Shown piece after piece: positions 6,804 to 13,596 of a DNA stretch of 16,296 bases. Source of the DNA: Treponema sp. UBA3819 (GTDB taxonomy: Bacteria; Spirochaetota; Spirochaetia; Treponematales; Treponemataceae); assembly GCA_002369025.1 (NCBI GenBank), contig DFDV01000082.1, positions 1-16,296 of the forward strand, given 5' to 3'. Numbering within the stretch: position 1 is the first letter of the stretch; each line of letters opens with the position of its first letter. The notes beneath the pieces are model-generated. The model searched no databases and was not told the DNA's origin. It worked only from the letters and a program-made list of their open reading frames with translations. Both the position numbers and the translations under genes were made by a program.

Positions 6804-7626
6804 TTTTCACACTCATACAGTCTTTTGTGACGGCAAAAACACGGCAGAAGAAATGGTGCTGGCTGCCATTCAGAAAGGCTTTGAACGGCTGGGTTTTTCT
6901 GCCCACAGCATGTATCCCTATGCGTCTGACTGGCACCTGGAAAACAAACAGCACGCCGCATATACAGAAGAAATCCACCGTCTGCAGAAAAAATATGCCG
7001 GCCAGATAGAAATCTTTCTTGGCTTTGAAGCAGACTATATTCCGGGAATATGCAGCCCCCGCTTTGAAAATTTTTCTGCCTTTAAGCCGAACTTTCTCAT
7101 CGGCTCCGTGCACTTGATTTACAATCCCAGAAAAACCTTTGCCGTAGACAGTAATCCGCCTGAACTGGCAGACGGCATCAGAGATATCTATGGCGGAGAC
7201 GTTCAGAAGGCAACTGGCGCTTATTTTTCCCTGCAAAAAGAAATGCTTGCCCGCGGAGACTTTACCATTCTGGGGCACGCAGACTTAATCCGCAAATTCA
7301 ACGGAAAACTGAATCTTTTTTCCGAAGATGAGGAATGGTATAAAAAAGAATTACAGTCACTGGCAGAAGCCATAGCAAAAGCCGGCGTCATCACAGAAAT
7401 CAACACCGGTGCCATTTCCCGCGGCTACATGACAAGCCCCTACCCTTCAGCATATCTGCTTTCGCTGCTGCATGAGAAAAAAGTTCCTGTCATGATTAAT
7501 TCTGATGCCCACACGACGGAGGGACTTGACTGCGCATTTGATCTTGCCGCAGAACTGGCAAAAAAAGCAGGCTACACAGAAAAAGCAGTGCTCAGTTCTG
7601 ACGGCATCCAGTTTGTCGCGCTGTAA
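6793..7626 (+). CDS. PHP-domain phosphoesterase, histidinol-phosphatase (HisJ/HisK)-like
   Basis: A 277-residue cytoplasmic metal-dependent phosphatase of the PHP family, the usual length for HisJ-type histidinol-phosphatases, which remove phosphate from L-histidinol phosphate. The metal ligands are visible in order: H6 and H8 in NFHTHT, H38 in GFSAHS, E79 in LGFEAD, H107 in GSVH, H162 in GHAD, and D238/H240 in NSDAH. The start follows from the FHTH motif at residues 5-8. It overlaps the end of the response regulator by 11 nt in another frame, so translation is probably coupled to it; the ribosome site is weak. No other histidine biosynthesis gene is nearby, so a different phospho-substrate, perhaps linked to the regulator, remains possible. 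The family is certain; the specific substrate is not. Confidence 0.88.
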   Translation: MKTNFHTHTVFCDGKNTAEEMVLAAIQKGFERLGFSAHSMYPYASDWHLENKQHAAYTEEIHRLQKKYAGQIEIFLGFEADYIPGICSPRFENFSAFKPNFLIGSVHLIYNPRKTFAVDSNPPELADGIRDIYGGDVQKATGAYFSLQKEMLARGDFTILGHADLIRKFNGKLNLFSEDEEWYKKELQSLAEAIAKAGVITEINTGAISRGYMTSPYPSAYLLSLLHEKKVPVMINSDAHTTEGLDCAFDLAAELAKKAGYTEKAVLSSDGIQFVAL

Positions 7627-7641
7627 TATCCAGCGTCAGGA

Positions 7642-8001
7642 CTAACGGTTTCTCCGTTCATCGTGGGTCTTGCAGTCTATGCACATAAATGCATAGGGCA
7701 AGGCTTCGAGACGTTCCCGGGGAATTTCCTTTCCGCACTTAAGGCAGAGGCCGTATTTGCCCTGCTTGATTCTGTCCAGAGCATTTTTAATCTGCTGCAG
7801 GCGGTTTGCATCCTGTGTACCCAAAGATTCCAGAAGCTGACCGTCAATAACATCAGACGCAACGTCAATAACATCACCGGTGGTATCGCCACCTTCCACA
7901 ATCTTTTTGTAGTCGGCATTCTGAGCTGCAAGGGCTTCAAGAATAGTCTTTTTCTGCTCCTCCAGCTTTACTCTCATCTGCTCTACAAATTCCTTATCCA
8001 T
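7642..8001 (-). CDS. DksA/TraR-family zinc-finger RNA polymerase regulator
   Basis: A 119-residue cytoplasmic protein. DksA-like proteins bind in the RNA polymerase secondary channel and, with ppGpp, shift transcription during starvation. The N-terminal two thirds (residues 1-80) are helical coiled-coil material. At the expected coiled-coil tip it carries D43-V-I-D46-V-A48, which fits the DxxDxA motif essential in E. coli DksA. A four-cysteine zinc finger follows: C86, C89, C107, C110 (CLKCG and CIDCK). It is shorter than E. coli DksA (151) but has the key residues. The frame is open 15 codons upstream, but the start at 8001 is preferred because the promoter at 8050-8078 begins transcription near 8043, downstream of the longer start; GGGAGA lies about 10 nt before it. 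It is convergent with the PHP gene (15-nt gap) and divergent from infA. Confidence 0.92.
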   Translation of the reverse strand: MDKEFVEQMRVKLEEQKKTILEALAAQNADYKKIVEGGDTTGDVIDVASDVIDGQLLESLGTQDANRLQQIKNALDRIKQGKYGLCLKCGKEIPRERLEALPYAFMCIDCKTHDERRNR

Positions 8002-8021
8002 TTTTCCCAATCTCCCATGTG

Positions 8022-8049
8022 TTGACAATTTTGAGTATTTGTACATACT
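8022..8049 (+). promoter_or_regulatory. Probable infA promoter
   Basis: A perfect TTGACA (8022-8027) is followed after 16 nt by CATACT (8044-8049). Transcription would begin near 8056, giving a leader of about 60 nt before the GTG at 8119. It overlaps the oppositely directed dksA-like promoter. Confidence 0.55.
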
Positions 8050-8078
8050 AATATAAGTGCAAAATGCAAAAAAAGCAA
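8050..8078 (-). promoter_or_regulatory. Probable promoter of the dksA-like gene
   Basis: On the minus strand TTGCTT (8073-8078), a 17-nt spacer and TATATT (8050-8055) form a good sigma70-like pair. Transcription would begin near 8043, about 42 nt before the ATG at 8001. Its -10 hexamer directly abuts the -10 of the opposing infA promoter. Confidence 0.6.
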
Positions 8079-8118
8079 ATTTTTTCGACTAAAAAAGGCA
8101 CAAATTTTTGGAGGACTT

Positions 8119-8340
8119 GTGGCAAAAGAGGAAGAAATTGAAGTAGACGGCCTGATTAAAGAGGCACTTCCAGGCGCGAAATTCCGCGTAGAATTAAAGC
8201 AGGGAGGACATGTAATTATCGCATATCTCTCTGGCAAAATGAGAAAGCACTTTATTAAGATTGTTCCCGGTGATACGGTAAAAGTTGCTCTTTCTCCCTA
8301 CGATTTGAATCAGGGAAGAATTATTTTCCGCGAACGCTAA
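8119..8340 (+). CDS. infA: Translation initiation factor IF-1
   Basis: A 73-residue OB-fold (S1-type) protein that binds the A site of the 30S ribosomal subunit during initiation. Length and sequence are typical: MAKEEEIEVDG at the start, GHVIIAYLSGKMRKHFIKI in the barrel, and SPYDLNQGRIIFRER at the end, matching the universally conserved C-terminal segment. Translation starts at GTG, with a strong ribosome site TTTTGGAGGA ending a few bases upstream. It is a single gene here, with its own promoter and terminator, instead of sitting in a ribosomal protein operon. It is divergent from the dksA-like gene, with overlapping promoters. Confidence 0.97.
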   Translation: MAKEEEIEVDGLIKEALPGAKFRVELKQGGHVIIAYLSGKMRKHFIKIVPGDTVKVALSPYDLNQGRIIFRER

Positions 8341-8377
8341 ATTCTTCAACGACACAGGCTTTATACAGGCAAAGAGG

Positions 8378-8406
8378 GCGCAGTTTGAACAGACTGCGCT
8401 TTTTTT
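8378..8406 (+). terminator. Rho-independent terminator of infA
   Basis: A 7-bp GC-rich stem (GCGCAGT pairs with ACTGCGC, 8-nt loop) is followed by seven T. It lies 37 nt after the infA stop. The convergent J-domain gene ends 16 nt beyond it, and the hairpin may also help that gene although no good U-run follows on the minus strand. Confidence 0.88.
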
Positions 8407-8422
8407 ATCTAATCAGATTTTA

Positions 8423-9028
8423 TTATTTTGAAAAAAGTCTTTTGAAAGCACGGACCATGCCTGACCCGCCTTTTATAATCGCTGCAAAACAGAGGAGTGG
8501 TCCAAAGGGCAGAATAAAGATGCTGAACCTGAGGAAATAGATGCCAAAGCCCATAATGAGCAAATTCTGAATCAGCGAGCCAAAACTTTCTGTGCGGGTC
8601 ATGGGACGTTCCGCCTGGCGGCGGTAATATTCCGTCCAGCCCTCATTCCTCTGATTTTGGCTATTCTGATAGCGTTCCCGCTCTGCCTGCTGAAAGGCTC
8701 CGTTAAACCACTGATAGAAGGCATCTTCCTGCTGACTGTAGCCGCCGCGATAGGTATTTCCGTAGCCATTGTAGGTATTGCTGTAGCCGCTGTAGGAAGA
8801 GGAAGAATCATAGGACGATGTGGAACCATAACGGTCGTACTGATTGCGCTTGCTTTTGTCTCCCAGAACTTCATAGGCTGCGTTGATTTTTTTGAATTTC
8901 TCTTCTGCAGCTTTATCTCCGGGATTTCTGTCCGGATGGTATTTAAAGGCAAGTTTGCGGTATGCCTTTTTGATTTCATCATCGGTGGCACTTTTTGTCA
9001 CGCCCAAAACACTGTACAAATCGTCCAT
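8423..9028 (-). CDS. Membrane-anchored J-domain (DnaJ-like) co-chaperone
   Basis: A 201-residue type III J-protein. The J-domain (residues 3-67) has the essential HPD triad at 31-33 (KYHPDRNPGD), which stimulates the DnaK/Hsp70 ATPase. There is no zinc-finger or C-terminal substrate domain as in true DnaJ. Residues 64-98 are a Tyr/Ser/Gly/Asn-rich low-complexity linker, followed by a Gln/Arg-rich charged stretch (100-148). The C-terminus (about 149-188) is hydrophobic, with GFGIYFLRFSIFILPFGPLL, probably one or two membrane segments, then a short basic tail (RAFKRLFSK). The J-domain would therefore recruit Hsp70 to the membrane. The start is fixed by the J-domain; no ribosome site precedes it, but a -10-like hexamer ends 6 nt upstream. 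It lies downstream of the Bat operon on the same strand, probably as its own unit. Confidence 0.9.
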   Translation of the reverse strand: MDDLYSVLGVTKSATDDEIKKAYRKLAFKYHPDRNPGDKAAEEKFKKINAAYEVLGDKSKRNQYDRYGSTSSYDSSSSYSGYSNTYNGYGNTYRGGYSQQEDAFYQWFNGAFQQAERERYQNSQNQRNEGWTEYYRRQAERPMTRTESFGSLIQNLLIMGFGIYFLRFSIFILPFGPLLCFAAIIKGGSGMVRAFKRLFSK

Positions 9029-9034
9029 ACTTTA

Positions 9035-9063
9035 AAGATAATAAATTCCCAAAAAGAATACAA
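9035..9063 (-). promoter_or_regulatory. Possible promoter of the J-domain gene, positioned for a leaderless transcript
   Basis: On the minus strand TTGTAT (9058-9063), a 17-nt spacer and TATCTT (9035-9040) are followed by exactly 6 nt and the ATG at 9028. Hexamer matches are modest. No Shine-Dalgarno sequence precedes the start. Confidence 0.4.
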
Positions 9064-9064
9064 G

Positions 9065-9090
9065 AAAAAAATCTGTTATTTTATGATAAC
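9065..9090 (-). terminator. Weak possible terminator at the end of the Bat-Smr operon
   Basis: On the minus strand GTTAT and ATAAC can pair (5 bp, AT-rich, loop CATAAA) just over the smr stop codon, followed by AGA and seven T. The stem is weak, so some transcripts may read into the J-domain gene. Confidence 0.3.
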
Positions 9091-9636
9091 CCATGTGGCT
9101 CCAGTTCCGCCCTGAGTGTGGTCTGGATGTCCTGATGTACCCAGATGCTCGCTGCGCTCAATGTATGTGCGGACCATGGCCCCCAGCACCGGATCTGAGC
9201 CGTGAGAGTGATTTCCCTTGCCGTGAACAATGAGAATCTTTTTAAGGCCCCGCCTTTTGCAGTCCAGCACAAAAGATTCCAGGCGGCTCCAGGCCTCGTC
9301 GCGGGTAAGACCATGTAAATCTATGCGGGCTTCCGGCCTCATGGTGCGCAGATATTCGCGGCTCTGCATTTTATTTTCTTCCGCATACTGGTCGGCAATC
9401 TTATCTTTGTCCACAGTTCCGTAGCGGCGGAGCCACATCTCCATGGGATTGATTTTCCGGCGGGCATCTGCTTCCATAATCTCTTCTGCACTGTAGCCCT
9501 GGGCCATCGCCGCTTTTTCTTCTGCAGTAGGTGCATTGGCTTTTTTGTGAGATACCTGGTTCTGAGGCTGTTTTTTCTTCTGTTTTTCTGATTTCTGCTG
9601 GTCTGACCACTGATTCAAAATATCGCCAAAATCCAT
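9076..9636 (-). CDS. Stand-alone Smr-domain protein (putative nuclease/nucleic-acid binding)
   Basis: A 186-residue cytoplasmic protein. The C-terminal Smr domain (about 102-186) shows the two hallmarks: DLHG in RIDLHGLTRDEA (106-109) and HGKG in LIVHGKGNHS (138-141), with the closing GGTGATWVIIK. Smr domains occur at the end of MutS2 and in stand-alone proteins, and several are endonucleases on DNA or RNA. The N-terminal 100 residues are charged and Lys/Gln-rich, with no MutS parts. The longer frame starts at 9663, but the ATG at 9636 is preferred: GGAAG lies about 8 nt upstream, and it is 2 nt after the TAG of the BatD-like gene, indicating translational coupling. It is the last gene of the Bat operon. 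A functional link of an Smr protein with an envelope Bat system is unclear; it may simply be co-transcribed. Confidence 0.88.
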   Translation of the reverse strand: MDFGDILNQWSDQQKSEKQKKKQPQNQVSHKKANAPTAEEKAAMAQGYSAEEIMEADARRKINPMEMWLRRYGTVDKDKIADQYAEENKMQSREYLRTMRPEARIDLHGLTRDEAWSRLESFVLDCKRRGLKKILIVHGKGNHSHGSDPVLGAMVRTYIERSEHLGTSGHPDHTQGGTGATWVIIK

Positions 9637-9638
9637 GA

Positions 9639-10973
9639 CTATTCTTCCTTTTCCTTTACCCATCCGGCGTAATCGTCGCTTTTAATATACACCCAGTCAC
9701 CTGCTTTTTCTACTATCTGTACGCGGGTTTCTGCCGGTATCTGCATGACAGAAGAAGCGGAATCTTCGGGAATTGCATAGACTGCTCCGCCACTGAATAC
9801 TGCGTATGTTTTACGGTTGGCGGCATAAGAGCAGAGCGCACAGGCCAGACAGACAAGGGCAAGAATGAGGGGCAGAATCACCTTTCTTTTCTGATGGAGC
9901 AAATGCATGGTTCCTGAGAGCAGAAGAGATGCGATGAAAGCGGCAAAAAATGCCAGACTTCTCTGCTTCTTTGATGGAAGAAGTTCAAGTGTCCTGCTTC
10001 CGCCAGCCTTCTCCTGACTGATAACTTTTTCATCAGAGGGAAGCAGATTCTCTTCATCCTCCGGTGGGGCAGCAAAAGTCTTCTCAAATATATTGGTCCG
10101 GGAGACAGATTTTTCCTTCTCAGTTTTGGCCGCCTTCACAAGAATCACCTGTCTGGGAAGAGAAATCATTTTTCGTGTGCCGTTATAGGCAACTGCCTCT
10201 ACAGAAAAAGAGGGAATGTCATAAGAACCTTCCACCAGCGGCCGCCATGAAAAACGGGCCAGAGGAAATGCCTGGGGAGAAAAACCTTTCTGCTGACTTT
10301 CTCCGCGTGCGATGTCAAATCTTTCCAATTCGGTAAAAATTGAATTTTTAGGCAGTTCCCATGAAAAATGCAGCAGCTGATTACTGTAGCGGATGTAGAG
10401 GGTAAAAAGGATTTCATCCCCAACGGAAAGTTCAATAGGAGCAGATGACTTTGCTGTGCGCAGACTTTCATTTTCAAAAGAAACAAAAAGCTGGGGCTGT
10501 ATGGTCGCAGGGTCTTCGTAAACTGTTATGGGCTCAAAGGGAATGACATAGGGACGGCGGTTTATGTAGACGGTGAGCGGAGGAAGTTTTATCTTTCCTG
10601 CTGAAGAAAATGCAATCTGAAAGTGAAAACAGGTTCCCCTTTCGCCATCTGCAGAAGAATATTCACTTTTCCGTGCTGAAAGAAAGCGGGCATCAACTTT
10701 TTCTGCGGAATAATCCGTCATGTCAGTGCGGGCAAGAGAGGGATCTATGCCGGGGAGTTCCAGAGTAAACGTCACTTCCTGACCCACAAAGCACATATCG
10801 TCCCGGGGAACAAACCTGAGGGAACGGATTTCTGAATCAGAGAGAGAATAAAGATTCAGGACAGGAAGAGACAGAAAAAGCACGCAGAAGAAGGGCAAAA
10901 AATGCCTTTTTTCAGCCCATGTCAGTAGTCCAGAATACCATCGTCTTTTTTGTTCGACTGCACCTTTTTCCAT
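9639..10973 (-). CDS. batD: BatD-family protein fused to a C-terminal SH3b domain
   Basis: A 444-residue envelope protein. Residues 24-43 form a hydrophobic signal or anchor segment (HFLPFFCVLFLSLPVLNLYS). Residues 50-280 are beta-rich, with repeated patterns such as RFVPRDDMCFVGQEVTFTLE and SAPIELSVGDEILFTLYI, typical of BatD repeat domains exposed in the periplasm. Two transmembrane helices follow (about 339-358 and 364-384). Residues 385-442 resemble a bacterial SH3 domain (AVFSGGAVYAIP, then GDWVYIKSDDYAGWVKE), which would lie back in the periplasm. In Bacteroides an SH3-type region belongs to BatE, so this looks like a domain shuffle. The start at 10973 has AAGGAG about 9 nt upstream and lies within the 3' end of batB in another frame (52-nt overlap). 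The BatD label rests on architecture and context; sequence identity is low in this family. Confidence 0.78.
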   Translation of the reverse strand: MEKGAVEQKRRWYSGLLTWAEKRHFLPFFCVLFLSLPVLNLYSLSDSEIRSLRFVPRDDMCFVGQEVTFTLELPGIDPSLARTDMTDYSAEKVDARFLSARKSEYSSADGERGTCFHFQIAFSSAGKIKLPPLTVYINRRPYVIPFEPITVYEDPATIQPQLFVSFENESLRTAKSSAPIELSVGDEILFTLYIRYSNQLLHFSWELPKNSIFTELERFDIARGESQQKGFSPQAFPLARFSWRPLVEGSYDIPSFSVEAVAYNGTRKMISLPRQVILVKAAKTEKEKSVSRTNIFEKTFAAPPEDEENLLPSDEKVISQEKAGGSRTLELLPSKKQRSLAFFAAFIASLLLSGTMHLLHQKRKVILPLILALVCLACALCSYAANRKTYAVFSGGAVYAIPEDSASSVMQIPAETRVQIVEKAGDWVYIKSDDYAGWVKEKEE

Positions 10974-12595
10974 TGGTTCTGCTCCTTTTCCTTAATCAAT
11001 GTGAATACGCCTTTTTGCAGGGCTGAATCATCACGGCTTTCACTCGCCTGCTGCATTTCTTTTTCCGCCCCCTGGGCCTGCCTCATGGCTTCTTCTGTCT
11101 GACAGAGTTCCAGATTGATTTTTGCATTTATGTTGTCGGCATCTGCAAGAACTGCTTTTTTAAAGAGGTCAATCGCCCGCTGGTTTTCTCCCCTGTGGTG
11201 GGCAATAATTCCTTCGTTGTAAAAGGCTGCACTGAGGATTTGTGGCGGAGCATCGGGCGCAATCTGATTAAGACGGGTAAGCGATGCTTCGTATTCTTCC
11301 TGGGCAAGATAGGTTGCAGACAGTCCGAAAAGAGCATACTGTTCCAGTTCAGCATCCTGCCCTGCCTGAGCCATGGAGTCTGCATGCAAAAAAACTGCGG
11401 TCGCCTCATGATATCTTTTCTGATACCATGCCCAGGCTCCTTTTAGTATGGAGGCACTTCCGCCAGCCGTACAGGATGAAAAAAATGGCAGAAGCATGAC
11501 AAGAAGAATTGCCGAAGAGCCGTGGCGGAATCTGGCAGCCGTCAAATCTACTTCACCTGCAATAAATGAAGTGACAAAACAAATGAGCGCAAGCAAAAGG
11601 AATATTCCGTGACGGTCAATCTGCTGGGTCTCATAGGCATAGGTTGTCGTATCAGCCGCGAGTTCCCCTGTATCTGAATCAGAGGACTTTGCCGGATGGT
11701 GAGAAGGATTTTTTAAGGAGCGAAGCAGGCTGTAGGCAGAAGCGACTTCTCTTGCCTGGACATAGCGAATCAGGGGCGAGTGATTTTTTCTCTGAGGAAG
11801 CAGAGTTTTTTCATTGGCCCGGTCACATGCGGTAATCAGTTTTCCCTCATTGAGGGCGGTATGAACTCTTGTCTTTCCGTCGCCTGCCAGGACCTCTGCG
11901 CCCAGGCTGCTTCCAAACCCAATCAGGGTTACGGGAATGCCGTACCTCACAGCATCATCCAGGGCAGGCTGCAGGCTCTTGTCGGTCTCATCACCGTCGG
12001 TAAAGACCCAGACCTGAGCCGCCTGAGCGGAATTATGGGGAAATGCATTCAGTGCCGCCTGAATTCCACGGCCTATGCTGGAACCGGCGGCTGTCATCAG
12101 TTCGGGAGAAAGTGCGTCCAGAAGAGACTGCACTGCGGCACGGTCCTCTGTCAGGGGCACGGCAAGAAGACCATCCCCCTTTGCCAGCACTACGGATACC
12201 GATGTCATGCCCATGGAGTCCAGCAGAGCCATTGCATACTGCCGGGCAGCCTGCAGGCGGGTCAGATTATTTCCGCCGTCTTCTGCATTCATACTGTATG
12301 AAATATCAAAAACAAAGGAGACTGCCGTACCGCTTTTCTGAACGGAAACATTTTTAGTTCCCCAGGAAATACCGGAAAATGCAAGTACAAGGAAAATCCA
12401 GCAGAAAGAACGCAAAAGGCTCTTTAACCAGACAGCCCGTCTGAGATGCTTTAATGTGGCAGTATTTTCCGCATCATTACCGTACAGGTTGCCCAGATTC
12501 ATCACAAGCCGCCGAAAGCGCACTGCAACTAAAAGCAGGGCTGGAAGAAGCGGAAGAAGGAAAAGAAATGCATAGGGACGGGAAATAGAAAGCAT
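10922..12595 (-). CDS. batB: BatB-like VWA protein fused to a BatC-like TPR region
   Basis: A 557-residue inner-membrane protein. Two N-terminal membrane segments (about 8-26 and 58-76) precede a von Willebrand A domain (90-275). Its MIDAS metal site is visible: D97-I-S99-Y-S101 (FVFDISYSM), a Thr/Ser region MTAAGSSIG (167-175) and TDGDE (199-203). A third membrane segment at 328-346 and a fourth at about 360-373 end in PFFSSCTAGG, which resembles a lipobox cysteine (C375). Residues 382-500 contain TPR-like helices (ALFGLSATYLAQEEYEASL, AFYNEGIIAHHRGENQRAI, then ANAKINLEL-type). The tail (500-557) is polar, with Gln and Lys. In Bacteroides the TPR part is a separate BatC. Start and the BatA stop share one base (TAATG), so translation is coupled. 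Metal-dependent protein binding is the family role; the partner is unknown. Confidence 0.88.
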   Translation of the reverse strand: MLSISRPYAFLFLLPLLPALLLVAVRFRRLVMNLGNLYGNDAENTATLKHLRRAVWLKSLLRSFCWIFLVLAFSGISWGTKNVSVQKSGTAVSFVFDISYSMNAEDGGNNLTRLQAARQYAMALLDSMGMTSVSVVLAKGDGLLAVPLTEDRAAVQSLLDALSPELMTAAGSSIGRGIQAALNAFPHNSAQAAQVWVFTDGDETDKSLQPALDDAVRYGIPVTLIGFGSSLGAEVLAGDGKTRVHTALNEGKLITACDRANEKTLLPQRKNHSPLIRYVQAREVASAYSLLRSLKNPSHHPAKSSDSDTGELAADTTTYAYETQQIDRHGIFLLLALICFVTSFIAGEVDLTAARFRHGSSAILLVMLLPFFSSCTAGGSASILKGAWAWYQKRYHEATAVFLHADSMAQAGQDAELEQYALFGLSATYLAQEEYEASLTRLNQIAPDAPPQILSAAFYNEGIIAHHRGENQRAIDLFKKAVLADADNINAKINLELCQTEEAMRQAQGAEKEMQQASESRDDSALQKGVFTLIKEKEQNQWKKVQSNKKDDGILDY

Positions 12596-13596
12596 TAGAG
12601 CACCTCTCCTAAAAAAATTCTCCTGAAAATCCAGGCCGCAGACAGAAGTATTCCGGCTGCAGAAAGGAAAAGATGCCAGAAATGTTCGTCAGCAGTACGC
12701 AGGTAAAATGTCTGCACGCTTGCCTGCAGCTGACTGACCGCAGAAAGGGCATCGGCAAGAGCAAGAGTACTTTCTATGCCAAAATATTGTCCTCCGGCAA
12801 GGCTGGCAATATCTTCCAGGGGGCCGGAATCAAAATCAGACTCGTAATATCCTGAACGGACCCTGCCGCTTTCAGGCTCAATGTATTCAATGGGGACGGC
12901 TCCCCGGGTTCCGATGCCAAAGGTGTAGATGGTAATGTCATTTTCGGCCGCAAGCATGGCGGCTGTTTCCGGATGAATTGAGCCGGCATTATTTTCGCCG
13001 TCGGTAACCAGTACAATGCATTTTTTTGGTGCGGAAGATGAAATCAGATGATAGACGGCTGAACTTAAGCCCACACCGATTGCAGAACCTTCTCCAAGTC
13101 CGCCCGCGACAAGAGAATCCAGACGCTGTAAAAAAAGGTCGTGGTCATTAGTGGGCGGAACAACCGCAGCCGCTTCACTCGCCATGGCCACAAGGCCAAA
13201 AGATGCGCCCCTGCTTGCATTTACCATGGTGTGTATACCGCGTTTTGCCGCCTCCAGACGAGTCATGCCTGCAATATCCTTTGCCGCCATAGATGGACTG
13301 GTATCAAGCACAAAGAGAATATCTGTTCCTTTTGAAGTGTAGAGTTTTTCCTGATGGTGCAGCAAGGGATTGGCAAAGGCAATCACTAGAAGCACATAGC
13401 CTGCCAGACAAAGCCCCTGAGCGATGAAAGCGGCAATTTTTCTTCCTGCACCCTTCCATGCAAAGGATTTTCCCTTCCAGTCAGAAAGCGTGAGCGGAAA
13501 AGAAATGCGTCTGAGCAGCCCCAGTGCCCTGAGTACAAAAAGCAGGGGAATGAGAAGAAGAAAAAGAAATGCCGCAGGATTTTCAAAGGTCAGCAT
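12595..13596 (-). CDS. batA: BatA-like VWA-domain membrane protein
   Basis: A 333-residue inner-membrane protein with two N-terminal membrane segments (about 7-27 and 53-76), a von Willebrand A domain (88-290) and a C-terminal membrane segment (305-326). The domain faces the periplasm in this family arrangement. The MIDAS motif is complete: D98-T-S100-P-S102 in FVLDTSPSM, Gly/Ser region GLGEGSAIGVG (166-176) and VTDGENN (197-203). The sequence and order (aerotolerance operon BatA before BatB) support the name. The longer frame begins at 13623, but the ATG at 13596 is preferred: GGGAGG lies 5 nt upstream and the protein then begins MLTFENPAAFLFLLLIPLLF, a usual Bat start. It overlaps the preceding gene by 14 nt and shares a base with batB downstream. 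Role in oxygen tolerance or envelope integrity is inferred from the family. Confidence 0.9.
   Translation of the reverse strand: MLTFENPAAFLFLLLIPLLFVLRALGLLRRISFPLTLSDWKGKSFAWKGAGRKIAAFIAQGLCLAGYVLLVIAFANPLLHHQEKLYTSKGTDILFVLDTSPSMAAKDIAGMTRLEAAKRGIHTMVNASRGASFGLVAMASEAAAVVPPTNDHDLFLQRLDSLVAGGLGEGSAIGVGLSSAVYHLISSSAPKKCIVLVTDGENNAGSIHPETAAMLAAENDITIYTFGIGTRGAVPIEYIEPESGRVRSGYYESDFDSGPLEDIASLAGGQYFGIESTLALADALSAVSQLQASVQTFYLRTADEHFWHLFLSAAGILLSAAWIFRRIFLGEVL

Noticed and set aside
7626..7660. Possible terminator between the PHP and dksA-like genes (AACGG...CCGTT)
   Set aside because: The stem is only 5 bp, overlaps the end of the dksA-like coding region, and has no T-run on either side.
8002..8046. 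Longer N-terminus for the DksA-like protein
   Set aside because: The region lies upstream of or at the predicted transcription start and does not resemble the family.
11780..12301. Plus-strand 173-codon open frame inside batB
   Set aside because: It is antisense to a strongly supported VWA gene, has no recognisable domain, and no promoter or ribosome site was seen.
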